This document shows positions 52,315 through 62,092 of a DNA stretch of 64,000 nucleotides, piece after piece. The DNA is taken from assembly GCA_937872385.1 (NCBI GenBank), contig CALMSO010000091.1, forward strand, positions 1 through 64,000, in the 5' to 3' direction. The notes below the pieces were generated by a model. That model made no database searches and was not told the DNA's origin. It worked only from the letters and a program-made list of their open reading frames with translations. Both the position numbers and the translations under genes were made by a program. Position 1 is the first letter of the stretch. The number at the start of each line of letters is the position of its first letter. The stretch comes from an uncultured Saprospiraceae bacterium. Lineage in GTDB: Bacteria; Bacteroidota; Bacteroidia; Chitinophagales; Saprospiraceae.

Positions 52315-55300
52315 ATGCAATTTCCGGCTTTCAGCATATTGGCCGACTGCTGCCGACATCTGCGCAATAGCCCGGTTGTGCGCCTCCGGCTGTTACTATT
52401 ATGGCTTGGGTGGTGGCATTGCCATACTGCTATGTTTGCCCAGTCGGCACTGTCAACAGAATCTTTCCGGTTTTATTCGGTCAATCATGGATTGTCTAAT
52501 CGCTTCATTACCAATATTGTACAAACGCGGGACGGTTTTATCTGGCTCGGTACCGATAACGGACTCAACCGCTTCGACGGGTATAATTTTGTTGTTTTTA
52601 GTAACAAAACGGATTTGCCCAATCGCATCTCTGGTTTTAATATCGAATACCTGGGGCTTACGCACGACGATCATTTGATTATTACTTACCGCAATAATTT
52701 GCAGTTTTTTGATTTGCTCCATCCGCAGACCTACGAAGCAACGAAGGTCAATCTTTCGCCCGAAAACGGTATAAAGGGCATCGTTCGTCAAATAACGACT
52801 ACCCGCCAGGGCGACATTTTGGTACTCACTTCTAATGCTACCTCCACTTGGCTGTATCGTTATAAAAGCAACCAACAGTTTCAGCAAATTTTTGAACGCA
52901 CCGACCGCCGCGAACGGCAGGTGGCCCAGTTGCGTTTACTGGCTTTGCAAAATGGACAATACCTGCTCAGCGATGAAGAGATTGGCTTGCGGCTGCTCGA
53001 TGCGGCGGGGAAAGTTGTCCATGCCTTTCGGCGAGAGGCTGCCGTAGCTACGGATACCAGCCGGCAAGAGAACCCGATTACCTTGTTGTATCAAGACACA
53101 AAAGACCGTATTTGGGTGGCATTTCGGCATACGCCTGGGGTGTTTTTGCTTTCCGACCGCTATCGCCTTGAGCGCTACGGGACCCTTCCCTTAGTGCGTC
53201 CTTATACGATGCTAAAGGAAGACCGAAAAGGTAATTTATTGTTTGCACAAAACGATCCCACCACCACTTATTCGAACATTCAAAAACTCATTTGCTTGAA
53301 AGCCGACGGTGAAATACAGGATTATACCGATATATCTCGCCCTACACCGCGCATTATCAGCCTTTTTAGCACAGACTTTACCAAAACTGTTTTTCTGGGC
53401 ATTGATTCTGGACTAAAAATCGTTCAGAATAATATTTCACAAGTCAAAACTTTTCTCACCAAACCCATCAGTGAAGAGCAACGCGGCAATATCATGCGCG
53501 GCATCACCGGCGATGAATGCACCATTTACTTTGGCGATGAAGCGGGCCTTTGGTACAGTATGGATCCCTTTACCGACCGGCTCGACACCTTGCGACTGAT
53601 AGACGAAGCTACCGGCGCGCCCTTAGAAATGGATTGTGTAATGAATATGCAAATAGATCCGCAGGGAAACCTGTGGGGTATAGCCTGCAACAGCCTTCGC
53701 CAGGGGCAACTCATACGCTACAATCCCACTACGCGCCGCACCAGCGTGTTTCGTTTTCCACACATTTTTCGGGCTTTTACCCGCGCCGCTAATGGTACAT
53801 TTTGGGTTTTGTACGAAGCGGTACAACAGCAGGAAAGCGGACTGCTTGCTTTTGACCCGACTACGGAAAGCTTTCAGCTTTTTCGAGACCAGCAGGGTAA
53901 AAATCCCCTTTCGGCTAAAATTCCTTATTACATTATAGAAAGCCGCGACAAAAAACTATGGATAGGCACCAATAGTGGCTTACTGCGTATAGATCCTTTG
54001 GCCAAAGCCGCGCAAGTTTATCAGGTGCCGCGTGCGAAATCTACCGAGGAAGCGCTGCAAAACAGTGCGATTATTGTCATTCATGAAGATGTGGATGGCC
54101 AGCTATGGCTAGGTACTATCAGCGGACTGAGCGTATTAGACCCGCAAAGTGGCAACGTGGTGACGTACACCAATCAAAATGGTTTGGCCAGCAACACGGT
54201 CTGCGGCATTGTAGCCGATGGAAAAAATAATTTCTGGATTAGTACGTACTACGGGCTGTCATACTTTGACCGGCCGGCAGGGCAATTCCGCAATTTTTTT
54301 CGAGTGGACGGCCTCAGCCACGACGAATTCAACCGATTTTCCTTCTTCCGCGATGTGCGTGGGCGGTATTATTTTGGTGGCGTCAATGGTTTGAACACTT
54401 TTTATGCCCAGGATTTGCTGCAAAGCGAGACCACACCGCGCGTGGCTTTCGCCAGATTATCGCGCTACCATATTCGAAAAGACAGCATTTTTACACAATA
54501 TAACAAACTGATGGATGGCAGCCGGGTGGAAATTTCACCTTACGATGCTTATTTTCAGGTGTATTTTATGTTACCCAAATTTAATAACCCCGACCGGAAC
54601 CAGTTCAGCGCTTGGTTAGAAGGCTACGAAAAAAACTGGACTTACCTCGGCAATACACCTTTTATTCGGTACAATAGCTTGCCGCCTGGCAATTATACTT
54701 TGCACATCAAAGGCGCTGACCCCAATGGCAACTGGAGCCAAGAGGCAGCCAGCCTGCAAATCAGCGTCCGAAGAATATTCTACCGCACCTCTTGGTTTTG
54801 GCTCTTAGTGATGGGCTTGCTATCGGGGCTGGCGTATTGGTTTTTCCGGTATCAATGGGAGCAAAAATTGCAGGTAGAACGGTTTCGCACCAAATTGTCG
54901 AGTGATTTGCACGACGAGCTTAGCGGCCTTTTGTCGGGCATTGCTATGCAAACGGATATGCTGCAAATGACTACCCCCGACGAGAACATCCGTGAGCGAT
55001 TGCGCAATATCGGCGAGGTGAGCCGCAAGGCCATGTCCAAAATGAGCGATGTAATCTGGTCTATTGATGCCCGCAAGGATAAAATGGACGATCTCATCCG
55101 GCGCATGTACGAGCACGCCGACGATATTCTACTGCCGCTCAATATTCAATACGCTTTTGAAACCCGCAAAATAGACCCCCAGCAAAGCATTCCGCCTACC
55201 ATCCGACAGGAGCTCTATCTTATTTTCAAGGAGTCAGTTAATAATATTGCCAAGCATTCCAGTGCTAATCAAGTGAAAATCAAGCTGATGAATACCGAAG

Positions 55301-55488
55301 GGATGTTTGTACTGGAAGTACACGACAATGGACAGAGCAGCGCCAAGCCACTCAATGGCAGTATGTCTTCGCACGCCGGGCAGGGGCTTTCGAATATTAA
55401 AATGCGCGCCCGACGCATCAATGCCAAATTGGAAATCACTAAGAATCAGGGATATACAGTAAAATTGAGTATGCGTCGCTTCGCCTAA
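52315..55488 (+). CDS. Membrane sensor histidine kinase with propeller, Y_Y_Y and HisKA_3 domains
   Basis: 1057 residues from the ATG at 52315. Order: N-terminal hydrophobic segment (LLLLWLGWWHCHTAMFAQ), Reg_prop propeller repeats (TRDGFIWLGTDNGLNRF, DKKLWIGTNSGLLRI, DGQLWLGTISGLSVL), Y_Y_Y domain, TM helix (FWLLVMGLLSGLAYWFF), HisKA_3 with His near 864 (LSSDLHDELSGLLSG), and a NarL-type HATPase (LYLIFKESVNNIAKHSSANQ, GQGLSNIKMRARRI). The partner should be a LuxR-type regulator; none is adjacent, and the only one in the window is at 8.6-9.2 kb. Followed by a terminator hairpin. Confidence 0.9.
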   Translation: MQFPAFSILADCCRHLRNSPVVRLRLLLLWLGWWHCHTAMFAQSALSTESFRFYSVNHGLSNRFITNIVQTRDGFIWLGTDNGLNRFDGYNFVVFSNKTDLPNRISGFNIEYLGLTHDDHLIITYRNNLQFFDLLHPQTYEATKVNLSPENGIKGIVRQITTTRQGDILVLTSNATSTWLYRYKSNQQFQQIFERTDRRERQVAQLRLLALQNGQYLLSDEEIGLRLLDAAGKVVHAFRREAAVATDTSRQENPITLLYQDTKDRIWVAFRHTPGVFLLSDRYRLERYGTLPLVRPYTMLKEDRKGNLLFAQNDPTTTYSNIQKLICLKADGEIQDYTDISRPTPRIISLFSTDFTKTVFLGIDSGLKIVQNNISQVKTFLTKPISEEQRGNIMRGITGDECTIYFGDEAGLWYSMDPFTDRLDTLRLIDEATGAPLEMDCVMNMQIDPQGNLWGIACNSLRQGQLIRYNPTTRRTSVFRFPHIFRAFTRAANGTFWVLYEAVQQQESGLLAFDPTTESFQLFRDQQGKNPLSAKIPYYIIESRDKKLWIGTNSGLLRIDPLAKAAQVYQVPRAKSTEEALQNSAIIVIHEDVDGQLWLGTISGLSVLDPQSGNVVTYTNQNGLASNTVCGIVADGKNNFWISTYYGLSYFDRPAGQFRNFFRVDGLSHDEFNRFSFFRDVRGRYYFGGVNGLNTFYAQDLLQSETTPRVAFARLSRYHIRKDSIFTQYNKLMDGSRVEISPYDAYFQVYFMLPKFNNPDRNQFSAWLEGYEKNWTYLGNTPFIRYNSLPPGNYTLHIKGADPNGNWSQEAASLQISVRRIFYRTSWFWLLVMGLLSGLAYWFFRYQWEQKLQVERFRTKLSSDLHDELSGLLSGIAMQTDMLQMTTPDENIRERLRNIGEVSRKAMSKMSDVIWSIDARKDKMDDLIRRMYEHADDILLPLNIQYAFETRKIDPQQSIPPTIRQELYLIFKESVNNIAKHSSANQVKIKLMNTEGMFVLEVHDNGQSSAKPLNGSMSSHAGQGLSNIKMRARRINAKLEITKNQGYTVKLSMRRFA

Positions 55489-55496
55489 TGCCCTGC

Positions 55497-55522
55497 ACCC
55501 CATGAAGATGGGGTTTCCTTTC
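55497..55522 (+). terminator. Terminator hairpin directly after the sensor kinase gene
   Basis: ACCCCAT-GAAG-ATGGGGT with a GNRA-like loop, then TTCCTTT. Starts 9 nt after the stop codon. Confidence 0.65.
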
Positions 55523-55747
55523 TCAAGCTACCAGTGTATCTTTGTTTTGCAATTGGTAAGAAAAAGATCCTTGTATCATAAAGAATTCTTCCTATTCACC
55601 TATCAACAAGAAGCGTGTTTACAAAGCGGGGCTTTTCCGATTTTACAGAAAAGTCCCCATTTTTTTAACGGAAAGGAAGCAAAAGAAAGATTAAACCCCT
55701 GTTTTTTCCCGGTTATATCCTGTCAACAAGAAAGACTAATCTCCAGT

Positions 55748-55806
55748 AGGCTCTCGTTTATCGAAACGTATAGTACATGCGCCGTGACGAGAGCCTCTTA
55801 TTTTTT
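55748..55806 (+). terminator. Second inverted repeat with T-run
   Basis: AGGCTCTCGT (55748-55757) pairs with ACGAGAGCCT (55787-55796) across a 29-nt loop that contains a smaller CGTTTATCG... structure, followed by CTTATTTTTTT. The stretch 55523-55747 shows no other feature. Confidence 0.45.
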
Positions 55807-55847
55807 TACCAAAGTTCAGGATTTTCTAAAATGCTCATTTTGGCAAA

Positions 55848-56786
55848 CTACAATTCTTCCGTCGCCTTTGGCTCTTCGTACGGATATAGAATTTCCCCAA
55901 TTAAGTCAGGAAAATCGGTGATAATACCATCCACGCCCATATTGATTAATCCTTGCATAGTAGCTACCTCATTGACCGTCCAGGGGATAACGCGCATCCC
56001 CGCAGCATGGGCTTTATTGACCAAGTTCTTGCTCACCAATTGATGATATGGGCTATAAATATCCGGCGTGAAGCCCAGCGCTTCGAGGTTTTTATCCAAT
56101 CCGCGTGTGTTTTCTACTAACAAAGCCAATACTATGGTGCTGTCCATTTGCCGCACCGCCTGCAAGGCCCGCACATCAAACGACTGGATGCAGGTGCGGG
56201 TTTGAATGCCCAATTGTTGCACTTCACGCAGGAGCAAGCGCGCAAAAATGGCAGGCTCCGGTGTATAAATATTGTCCCACTCCGGGCGGCTTTTTATTTC
56301 AATATTATAAAACGGAAATTCGCGTGCATTATCTCGGCAATACTGCTCTATCTGCAAAATAAGCTCTTCTAATAAGGGCTTGCGCGAGGCCAAGGGCTTT
56401 TGTCTCGGAAAGCGTTCATTGCCCCGGCTACCACAGTCATATTCTCGAATGACAGCGTAGTCCATCTCGAAAATATTCAAAGACTTTTCTTCGGTTTCTT
56501 CTACCGGCGTGCCGTCGGGCTTGTCACAAATAAGCGCTGCCATCCAGGGTTCATGCGAGAGTACTACCTGGCTGTCTCTTGAAATGACTACATCCATTTC
56601 TAAGGTGCGTACTGGATATTCGAGGGCTTTAAAAAACGAAGCCGTCGTATTTTCTGGCATCAGGCCACGCGCACCTCGGTGCCCTTGCCAGTCGAAGTCG
56701 TCGGATGGGACGACCGGGTCAGAACCAGATTGGCAAGCATGTAACATGAGTAGGGCGCTTAGGATGAACAATAATCTGAATTGCAT
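55848..56786 (-). CDS. Glycerophosphodiester phosphodiesterase (lipoprotein)
   Basis: 312 residues. Lipoprotein signal with lipobox LLMLHAC (Cys18). GDPD core: QGHRGARGLMPENT (His36), AFFKAL-like helix then LEMDVVISRDSQVVLSHEP (acid pair and second His). The enzyme cleaves glycerophosphodiesters to alcohols and glycerol-3-phosphate and recycles deacylated membrane lipids. Anchored in the periplasm or at the surface. It precedes the 3' end of the M20 gene on the same strand by 47 nt, so the two may be one operon. Confidence 0.9.
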   Translation of the reverse strand: MQFRLLFILSALLMLHACQSGSDPVVPSDDFDWQGHRGARGLMPENTTASFFKALEYPVRTLEMDVVISRDSQVVLSHEPWMAALICDKPDGTPVEETEEKSLNIFEMDYAVIREYDCGSRGNERFPRQKPLASRKPLLEELILQIEQYCRDNAREFPFYNIEIKSRPEWDNIYTPEPAIFARLLLREVQQLGIQTRTCIQSFDVRALQAVRQMDSTIVLALLVENTRGLDKNLEALGFTPDIYSPYHQLVSKNLVNKAHAAGMRVIPWTVNEVATMQGLINMGVDGIITDFPDLIGEILYPYEEPKATEEL

Positions 56787-56832
56787 AGGTTTATGATGTA
56801 GGGTGTAAGGTTTATGGTGTAGGGTGCTTTTG

Positions 56833-58146
56833 TTACCGCCCGTTTAAATAATCAATTGCCAGATTACATAACAACCTGACACCCAATTTCATACCACTGT
56901 CTTCTACATAAAAATCGGGGGTGTGGTGGGGCGCGGCCATAGCGGGGTCTTGTCCTTTGGGCATACCGCCCACGAACAAGAAAAGCCCCGGAATTTTCTG
57001 TGCATAGAATGCAAAATCCTCTGCGCCAGTAATGGCATTAATCAATTCTACATGGTCTTTGCCAGCGGTGCGTTCTAAGGTAGGTAGCATTTTTGCCGTC
57101 AAGGCAGGGTCGTTGTAGGTGACCGGAGTCCCCCGGATGATTTCTACCTCGGCCGTAGCGCCTGCGCTGGCTGCAATGGTAGTAGCTACGTGCCGGATAC
57201 GCTCGTGGATGGTATTTTGCATGGTGGTATCGAGGGTGCGAATGGTGCCGGTGATTTCGGCTTCTTCGGGAATGATATTGTTGCGCACGCCAGAAGCAAT
57301 TTTGCCCACGCTGATGACGGCGGCCTCGCGGGTCAGCTCGGTTTGTCGGCTGATAATGGTTTGCAATCCCATAATAATCTGAGCGGAAGTGACGATGGGG
57401 TCCACGCCGGTCCAAGGAGTGGAGCCATGCGTTTGTTTGCCTTTCACCCGAATGTTGAAAATATCAGCGGCAGCCAGTTGCCCGCCTGGTTTGTAGCGAA
57501 TAGTGCCTACTTCCGTAGCGGAATTGATGTGCAGGCCGAAAATAGCCTCTACTTTAGGATCGTCTAATACGCCTTCTTCTACCATTAGCCCAGCGCCGCC
57601 TTTTTCGCCCGGAGGTGCCCCTTCTTCAGCCGGTTGAAAAATAAAGACAATCGTGCCCCGCAGTTGGTCTTTCATACCCGTGAGGATCTCTGCTGCGCCC
57701 ATGAGCATGGCTACGTGCGTATCGTGGCCACAAGCGTGCATGACACCTACTTCCTGCCCCAGATAAGTGCCTTTGGCGCGTGAGGCAAAGGGCACATCTA
57801 CCCGCTCGGTGACGGGCAGGGCATCCATATCGGCACGTAGGGCGATAACTGGTCCAGGCTTGCCAGTGCGTAAAATGCCGACCACTCCGGTGTGGGCAAT
57901 GCCGGTGCGTACCTCTAATTGCAATGCTTCGAGGTGCGCTGTTACATATTTGGCGGTTTCGTACTCCCGATTGGACAACTCCGGATTTTGATGAATATGA
58001 TGCCGCCAAGCAATTACTTTAGGTTCGATAGCATCGGCTTTACTGTTGATAACAGTTGCGATATCGGGCATCGTTTTTTTCTGGGCAAAAGCGAGTGTAC
58101 CTAACAGTAACAGGGCGACGAAAAGCGCACATTTTTTCATAAGCAT
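56833..58146 (-). CDS. Secreted M20-family amidohydrolase (IAA-amino acid hydrolase / hippurate hydrolase-like)
   Basis: 437 residues. Signal peptide LFVALLLLGTLAFAQ after MLMKK. Di-metal site motifs: ALRADMDALPV, MHACGHDTHVAMLMGAAEIL, QPAEEGAPPGEKGGAGLMV, and the late HHTPDFYVED. The carboxypeptidase G2-like dimerisation domain is at about 205-310 (ADIFNIRVKGKQTHGSTPW). Hydrolyses N-acyl amino acids or short amides in the periplasm. Exact substrate unknown. It lies downstream of ffh. Confidence 0.92.
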   Translation of the reverse strand: MLMKKCALFVALLLLGTLAFAQKKTMPDIATVINSKADAIEPKVIAWRHHIHQNPELSNREYETAKYVTAHLEALQLEVRTGIAHTGVVGILRTGKPGPVIALRADMDALPVTERVDVPFASRAKGTYLGQEVGVMHACGHDTHVAMLMGAAEILTGMKDQLRGTIVFIFQPAEEGAPPGEKGGAGLMVEEGVLDDPKVEAIFGLHINSATEVGTIRYKPGGQLAAADIFNIRVKGKQTHGSTPWTGVDPIVTSAQIIMGLQTIISRQTELTREAAVISVGKIASGVRNNIIPEEAEITGTIRTLDTTMQNTIHERIRHVATTIAASAGATAEVEIIRGTPVTYNDPALTAKMLPTLERTAGKDHVELINAITGAEDFAFYAQKIPGLFLFVGGMPKGQDPAMAAPHHTPDFYVEDSGMKLGVRLLCNLAIDYLNGR

Positions 58147-58194
58147 TCAGGTTTTATAGCGGTGCATGGGGTAAGGGGGTGAAAAAATATTGTA

Positions 58195-59550
58195 CTAACG
58201 CTTCCGGCCCATGCGTGGCGCCATGCCTGGCATTTGCATATTGCCCGCGCCTGGCATCTTACTGACTTTGTGCATCATTTTGCGCATCTGGTCGAACTGT
58301 TTTACAAAAGCGTTGATTTCTTCAAGTTGGCGGCCGCTGCCTTTGGCAATGCGTTGTTTGCGGCTAAGATTCAATAATTCGGGGTTTTCGCGTTCCTGCG
58401 GCGTCATCGAGAAGATAATGGCTTCCACCCGGCCGAAAGCACTGTTGTCAATGTCCACATCCTTGAGCGCTTTGCCCATGCCTGGTATCATACCCATCAG
58501 GCTCTTGATGTCACCCATGCGCTTGATTTGGTTGATTTGTCCCAGAAAATCGTTGAAATCGAACTTATTTTTCTTGATTTTCCGTTCAATACGCTTGACT
58601 TCTTCGTCGTCGAATTGCTCCTGTGCCTTTTCCACCAGCGATACAATGTCGCCCATGCCCAAGATGCGCTGCGCCATACGGTCGGGGTAGAATACATCGA
58701 GCGTGTCCATTTTTTCGCCCGTACTGACAAATTTGATGGGCTTGCCTACCGTATATTTGATAGAGAGCGCCGCCCCGCCGCGCGTATCGCCGTCGAGCTT
58801 GGTAAGCACCACGCCGTCGTAGTTGATAACTTCGTTGAAAGCTTTGGCCGTGTTCACTGCATCTTGTCCTGTCATGGAGTCCACCACGAAAAGCGTTTCC
58901 TGGGGTTGCACCGCCATTTTAATACGCGAAATTTCGTCCATCATCTCTTCGTCCACCGCGAGGCGGCCGGCCGTATCCACGATCACCACGTCGAAGCCGT
59001 GTGTTTTGGCGTGTTTGATAGCGTTGAGCGCAATTTCTACCGGATTTTTATTTTCCGGCTCTTTATAAATCTGTACACCGATTTGCTCGGCCAGTACTGT
59101 CAACTGGTCAATGGCCGCCGGACGATATACGTCGCAAGCAACTAATAATGGCGTTTTTTGCTGGCTTTTGCTTTTCAAAAAATTGGCTAACTTCCCCGAA
59201 AAAGTCGTTTTACCCGAACCTTGCAAACCTGCGATAAGCACTACCGCTGGCTTGGTTTTGCCCAATTGTAGCCCTGCCGATTCGCCGCCCATCAGCGCTA
59301 CTAATTCATCCATTACGATTTTCACCATCAGGTCGCCGGGGCGCACCGATTTGAGCACGTTTTCCGAGCCGAGCGCCTTGTCTTTTACCTTGTCGGTAAA
59401 TTCTTTGGCAATTTTGTAATTCACGTCGGCGTCCACCAAAGCCCGGCGAATTTCCTTAACCGACTCAGCAATATTCAGTTCCGTAAGGCGATTGTGCCCG
59501 CGCAATACCTTGAACGCATTATCTAAACGGGTACTCAGATTATCAAACAT
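58195..59550 (-). CDS. ffh: Signal recognition particle GTPase
   Basis: 451 residues. NG GTPase domain with GLQGSGKTTFSGKLA (P-loop), DTAGRLAVDEEMM (G3) and TKLDGDTRGGAALS; Met-rich M domain from about 300 with GMGKALK and KMPGAGNMQMPGMAPRMGRKR. It binds SRP RNA and signal sequences and delivers ribosomes to FtsY. The Met-rich tail with PGMAPRMGRKR is typical. Neighbouring genes do not share its pathway. Confidence 0.97.
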   Translation of the reverse strand: MFDNLSTRLDNAFKVLRGHNRLTELNIAESVKEIRRALVDADVNYKIAKEFTDKVKDKALGSENVLKSVRPGDLMVKIVMDELVALMGGESAGLQLGKTKPAVVLIAGLQGSGKTTFSGKLANFLKSKSQQKTPLLVACDVYRPAAIDQLTVLAEQIGVQIYKEPENKNPVEIALNAIKHAKTHGFDVVIVDTAGRLAVDEEMMDEISRIKMAVQPQETLFVVDSMTGQDAVNTAKAFNEVINYDGVVLTKLDGDTRGGAALSIKYTVGKPIKFVSTGEKMDTLDVFYPDRMAQRILGMGDIVSLVEKAQEQFDDEEVKRIERKIKKNKFDFNDFLGQINQIKRMGDIKSLMGMIPGMGKALKDVDIDNSAFGRVEAIIFSMTPQERENPELLNLSRKQRIAKGSGRQLEEINAFVKQFDQMRKMMHKVSKMPGAGNMQMPGMAPRMGRKR

Positions 59551-59924
59551 CTCTTTCCTTTTGTTTTGGCAATAATAGAAGCGATCATGCTTCAGTTTTT
59601 TCTTGCAATATTATAAAACACGGCTTGCAAAGATATATAATTCTAATGCAAGTTCGGCAACAAACCAATTCCTACTTTTTGTTCAACGTTGAAGGCAATT
59701 AAAATGTTAATTTTTTTGCTTGAAAATACAGATTTTCCTGTTGGAATGCCTATATTTGATGCGATTGTACACAACTATCGCTTCCCTTTCTTCCGGCATG
59801 GCCATGGCCGGTTCATCTGTGTGTAGTTTATTGATTTTTCGAGCAAGCATGACAAGCGCTAAACGACACCAGACAAAGTACCGCACATTCTTGTATTAGT
59901 TTCTAACAGCAAATAAAAATCATT
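59551..59924. other. 374-nt divergent intergenic region
   Basis: Holds a possible -7 box TATATTTG (59751-59758, plus strand) about 165 nt before the OmpA-like gene, without a proper -33 element. A 46-codon frame starting at 59759 is not convincing. The ffh side contains an A/T-rich leader. Confidence 0.35.
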
Positions 59925-60761
59925 ATGACCGCATTTCCAAAGATTATTATCATGTTGGTAATCTGGCTGTTGTACACGATTTTGGTGTGGCGGGGCTGCA
60001 CCGAAGAGTTGTGCACCGGGTGTGGCGCAGGAGCCATCACCAGCGTACCGGCAGATACCGGAGCGGTGGCGCCACAGCGTTACGCGCTCGACTTCCGATG
60101 GTCGGATCCAACCGCCTTCACTTCCGACGGCTTTGCTGCGCTGAAGCAGTCCATTCTGGCTAAGGGTAGCAATGAAGGCATTCTACAAATTACGGGCTTC
60201 TACTTCGAAGGCGAGCCCAAGCCGGATGGCTTTGAGAACATGGGCTTTGCGCGGGCCGACCGGGTGCGGGCGCTCTTCGCTGCCGATGTACCCAACGAGC
60301 GTATTCGATTGCGAGCCCGCCTCATGGACGAGCGCGCGGGCGTGCGCGAAGGCTATTTTGAAGCAGCCGAATTCGACTGGTTGGAGCCGGAAAAAACCGT
60401 GGAGCGAAGCGTAGAATCCATTGCCGACCGCACCATTATTCACTTCCCCTTCGGCTCGGTTGAGAAAGAATACGATCCGGCTGTGGATGCTTATCTTGAG
60501 CAATTGGCTACACGCGTCAAGGAGACGGGCGAACGCATCACCCTTACCGGTCATACCGACAACGTAGGCGACGATGCTACCAACCTCGAGCTGGGCCGCC
60601 GCCGCGCCAATGGCGTAAGAGACATTCTCCTGAGCAAAGGCGTCAAAGCGGCGCAAATCACCGTGGATTCAAAAGGCAAAAGCCAACCTACCGATACCAA
60701 TGATACCGAAGAAGGACGCCACAACAACCGACGCGTGGAAGTGCGCCTGATTCAGCAATAA
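59925..60761 (+). CDS. OmpA-like peptidoglycan-associating protein
   Basis: 278 residues. N-terminal hydrophobic helix (IIIMLVIWLLYTILVW) then a Cys-containing segment (GCTEELCTGCGAG), so it is probably held in a membrane by this helix; no cleavage site is obvious. The first domain (about 45-160) has an OmpA-like fold (ILQITGFYFEGEPK, ADRVRALFAADV, IRLRARLMDE). The C-terminal OmpA domain has ITLTGHTDNVGDDATNLELG and RRRANGVRDIL, with the m-DAP-binding Asp and Arg in place. Two OmpA-like modules in tandem are unusual. Followed by the HHH protein 36 nt later. Confidence 0.87.
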   Translation: MTAFPKIIIMLVIWLLYTILVWRGCTEELCTGCGAGAITSVPADTGAVAPQRYALDFRWSDPTAFTSDGFAALKQSILAKGSNEGILQITGFYFEGEPKPDGFENMGFARADRVRALFAADVPNERIRLRARLMDERAGVREGYFEAAEFDWLEPEKTVERSVESIADRTIIHFPFGSVEKEYDPAVDAYLEQLATRVKETGERITLTGHTDNVGDDATNLELGRRRANGVRDILLSKGVKAAQITVDSKGKSQPTDTNDTEEGRHNNRRVEVRLIQQ

Positions 60762-60797
60762 ATTTTCATTTTTCCAAAACAAAAAACGAAACGAACC

Positions 60798-61742
60798 ATG
60801 TATAATAAAATTATCCTGTTGCAAATTGCGATTGCCGACTGCTGGTGGTGGTGGCTGCTGGCTTCTTTGGGCGCTTTTTTACTCGGCCTTTTGCTGGGCT
60901 GGTGGCTCTGGTACAAATACCGCCGCCGCGTCACAGAACTCGAAGCCGAAATGGACAAACTCCGTGCCGACCTGACCGCCTGTGGCGATAAGAATAAAGA
61001 ATTGGAATACAAACTTGAAGAGTTGCGCAAAGCTGACGCCAATCTGAAGATCAAATTACAAAACTGCGAAGCCGACAAGGCTATTTTGAGTAATAAATTG
61101 GAGGCAGCGGGCATCGCACTCGGCGCTACTCCTGGCGAAAGCTATGGCGTTATTTTCAAATCGGACAACCTGCAAATCGTGGAAGGCATTGGTGCCAAAA
61201 TCGAGCAAGTATTGAAAAAAGCGGGCATCACCAATTGGGCGCAGCTCGCCAACGCCAAATCGGACGACCTGACGCGCATACTCGAAGAAGCCGGCCCCAC
61301 TTATCGCATCCACGACCCCGCCACCTGGCCCCAGCAGGCACGCTTAGCACAGGAAGGCAAATGGGACGAGCTGATTGCCCTGCAAAAGTCTTTGGGTAGC
61401 GCTGGTAGTATGGTAGAAGAGGGCGCCACGCCGTCGAAAGTAGAAAAAATGGCTACCAAGATTCTGGGCTTTTCCAATAATCCGGAAGACCTGAAAATCA
61501 TCGAAGGCATCGGGCCCAAAATAGAACAACTGCTCAAAGATGCGGGCATCAACACCTGGACAGACCTGTCTATGACTTCGGTGCAGCGTCTCCGCGAAGT
61601 GCTCGACGCAGGCGGCGAAAGCTTCCGCTTGGCTAATCCAGGCACTTGGCCGCGGCAGGCAGAGTTGGCCGCTGCTGGCAAATGGGGCGAGCTGAGCGCT
61701 TACCAAGACTTCCTTGACGGAGGCGTGGAGCCGGGTGCCTGA
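60798..61742 (+). CDS. Membrane-anchored coiled-coil protein with two helix-hairpin-helix repeats
   Basis: 314 residues. A TM helix at about 16-40 (WWWWLLASLGAFLLGLLLGW), then a cytoplasmic heptad coiled coil (about 45-105, RVTELEAEMDKLRADL, LEYKLEELRKADANLKIKL). Then two duplicate units of about 80 residues: DNLQIVEGIGAKIEQVLKKA ... TWPQQARLAQEGKWDEL and DLKIIEGIGPKIEQLLKDAG ... TWPRQAELAAAGKWGEL, each a GIGxKIEqlL helix-hairpin-helix. HHH modules often bind DNA; a membrane-bound DNA- or RNA-tethering role together with the upstream OmpA-like protein is plausible. Often annotated as DUF4332-like. Confidence 0.85.
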   Translation: MYNKIILLQIAIADCWWWWLLASLGAFLLGLLLGWWLWYKYRRRVTELEAEMDKLRADLTACGDKNKELEYKLEELRKADANLKIKLQNCEADKAILSNKLEAAGIALGATPGESYGVIFKSDNLQIVEGIGAKIEQVLKKAGITNWAQLANAKSDDLTRILEEAGPTYRIHDPATWPQQARLAQEGKWDELIALQKSLGSAGSMVEEGATPSKVEKMATKILGFSNNPEDLKIIEGIGPKIEQLLKDAGINTWTDLSMTSVQRLREVLDAGGESFRLANPGTWPRQAELAAAGKWGELSAYQDFLDGGVEPGA

Positions 61743-61767
61743 TACGCTTTCCTTCCAAAAAGGAACC

Positions 61768-61808
61768 AAATCCCTGTCGCTCGTGCGGGCGGCAGGGATT
61801 TTTATTTT
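61768..61808 (+). terminator. Rho-independent terminator after the OmpA/HHH operon
   Basis: AAATCCCTG / CAGGGATTT with a 16-nt loop, followed by TTTATTTT. Starts 26 nt after the stop codon. Confidence 0.8.
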
Positions 61809-62092
61809 GCTTAAAAAGAAAACAGAAAAATTTATAAAAATCATTTTGCTATTTAGTAAAGTACCCAGATGTAATGATTTCATAAAAAAAGTATAAGTGT
61901 TTGATTGTCAATTATGTAAATTCTTAATCTAATAACAAACAACATTAATAAAACAACAATCTCTTTAGCTCCAGCTTGCCCTGGGCGGTGGCGGTAGTAC
62001 TGATGAATAAAAAAGCAAGGATGTAGAAGATTCGATAATATATGATAGAAAAATTCATTTGATCTTTTTTTATTGAAGTATCATTGCAATTA

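Noticed and set aside
55502..55921. Plus-strand 139-codon frame after the sensor kinase
   Set aside because: Covers two terminator hairpins and runs into the GDPD gene; no recognisable protein features.
59759..59899. 46-codon frame before the OmpA-like gene
   Set aside because: Starts at the predicted -7 box, so it would lack a leader, and has no conserved look.
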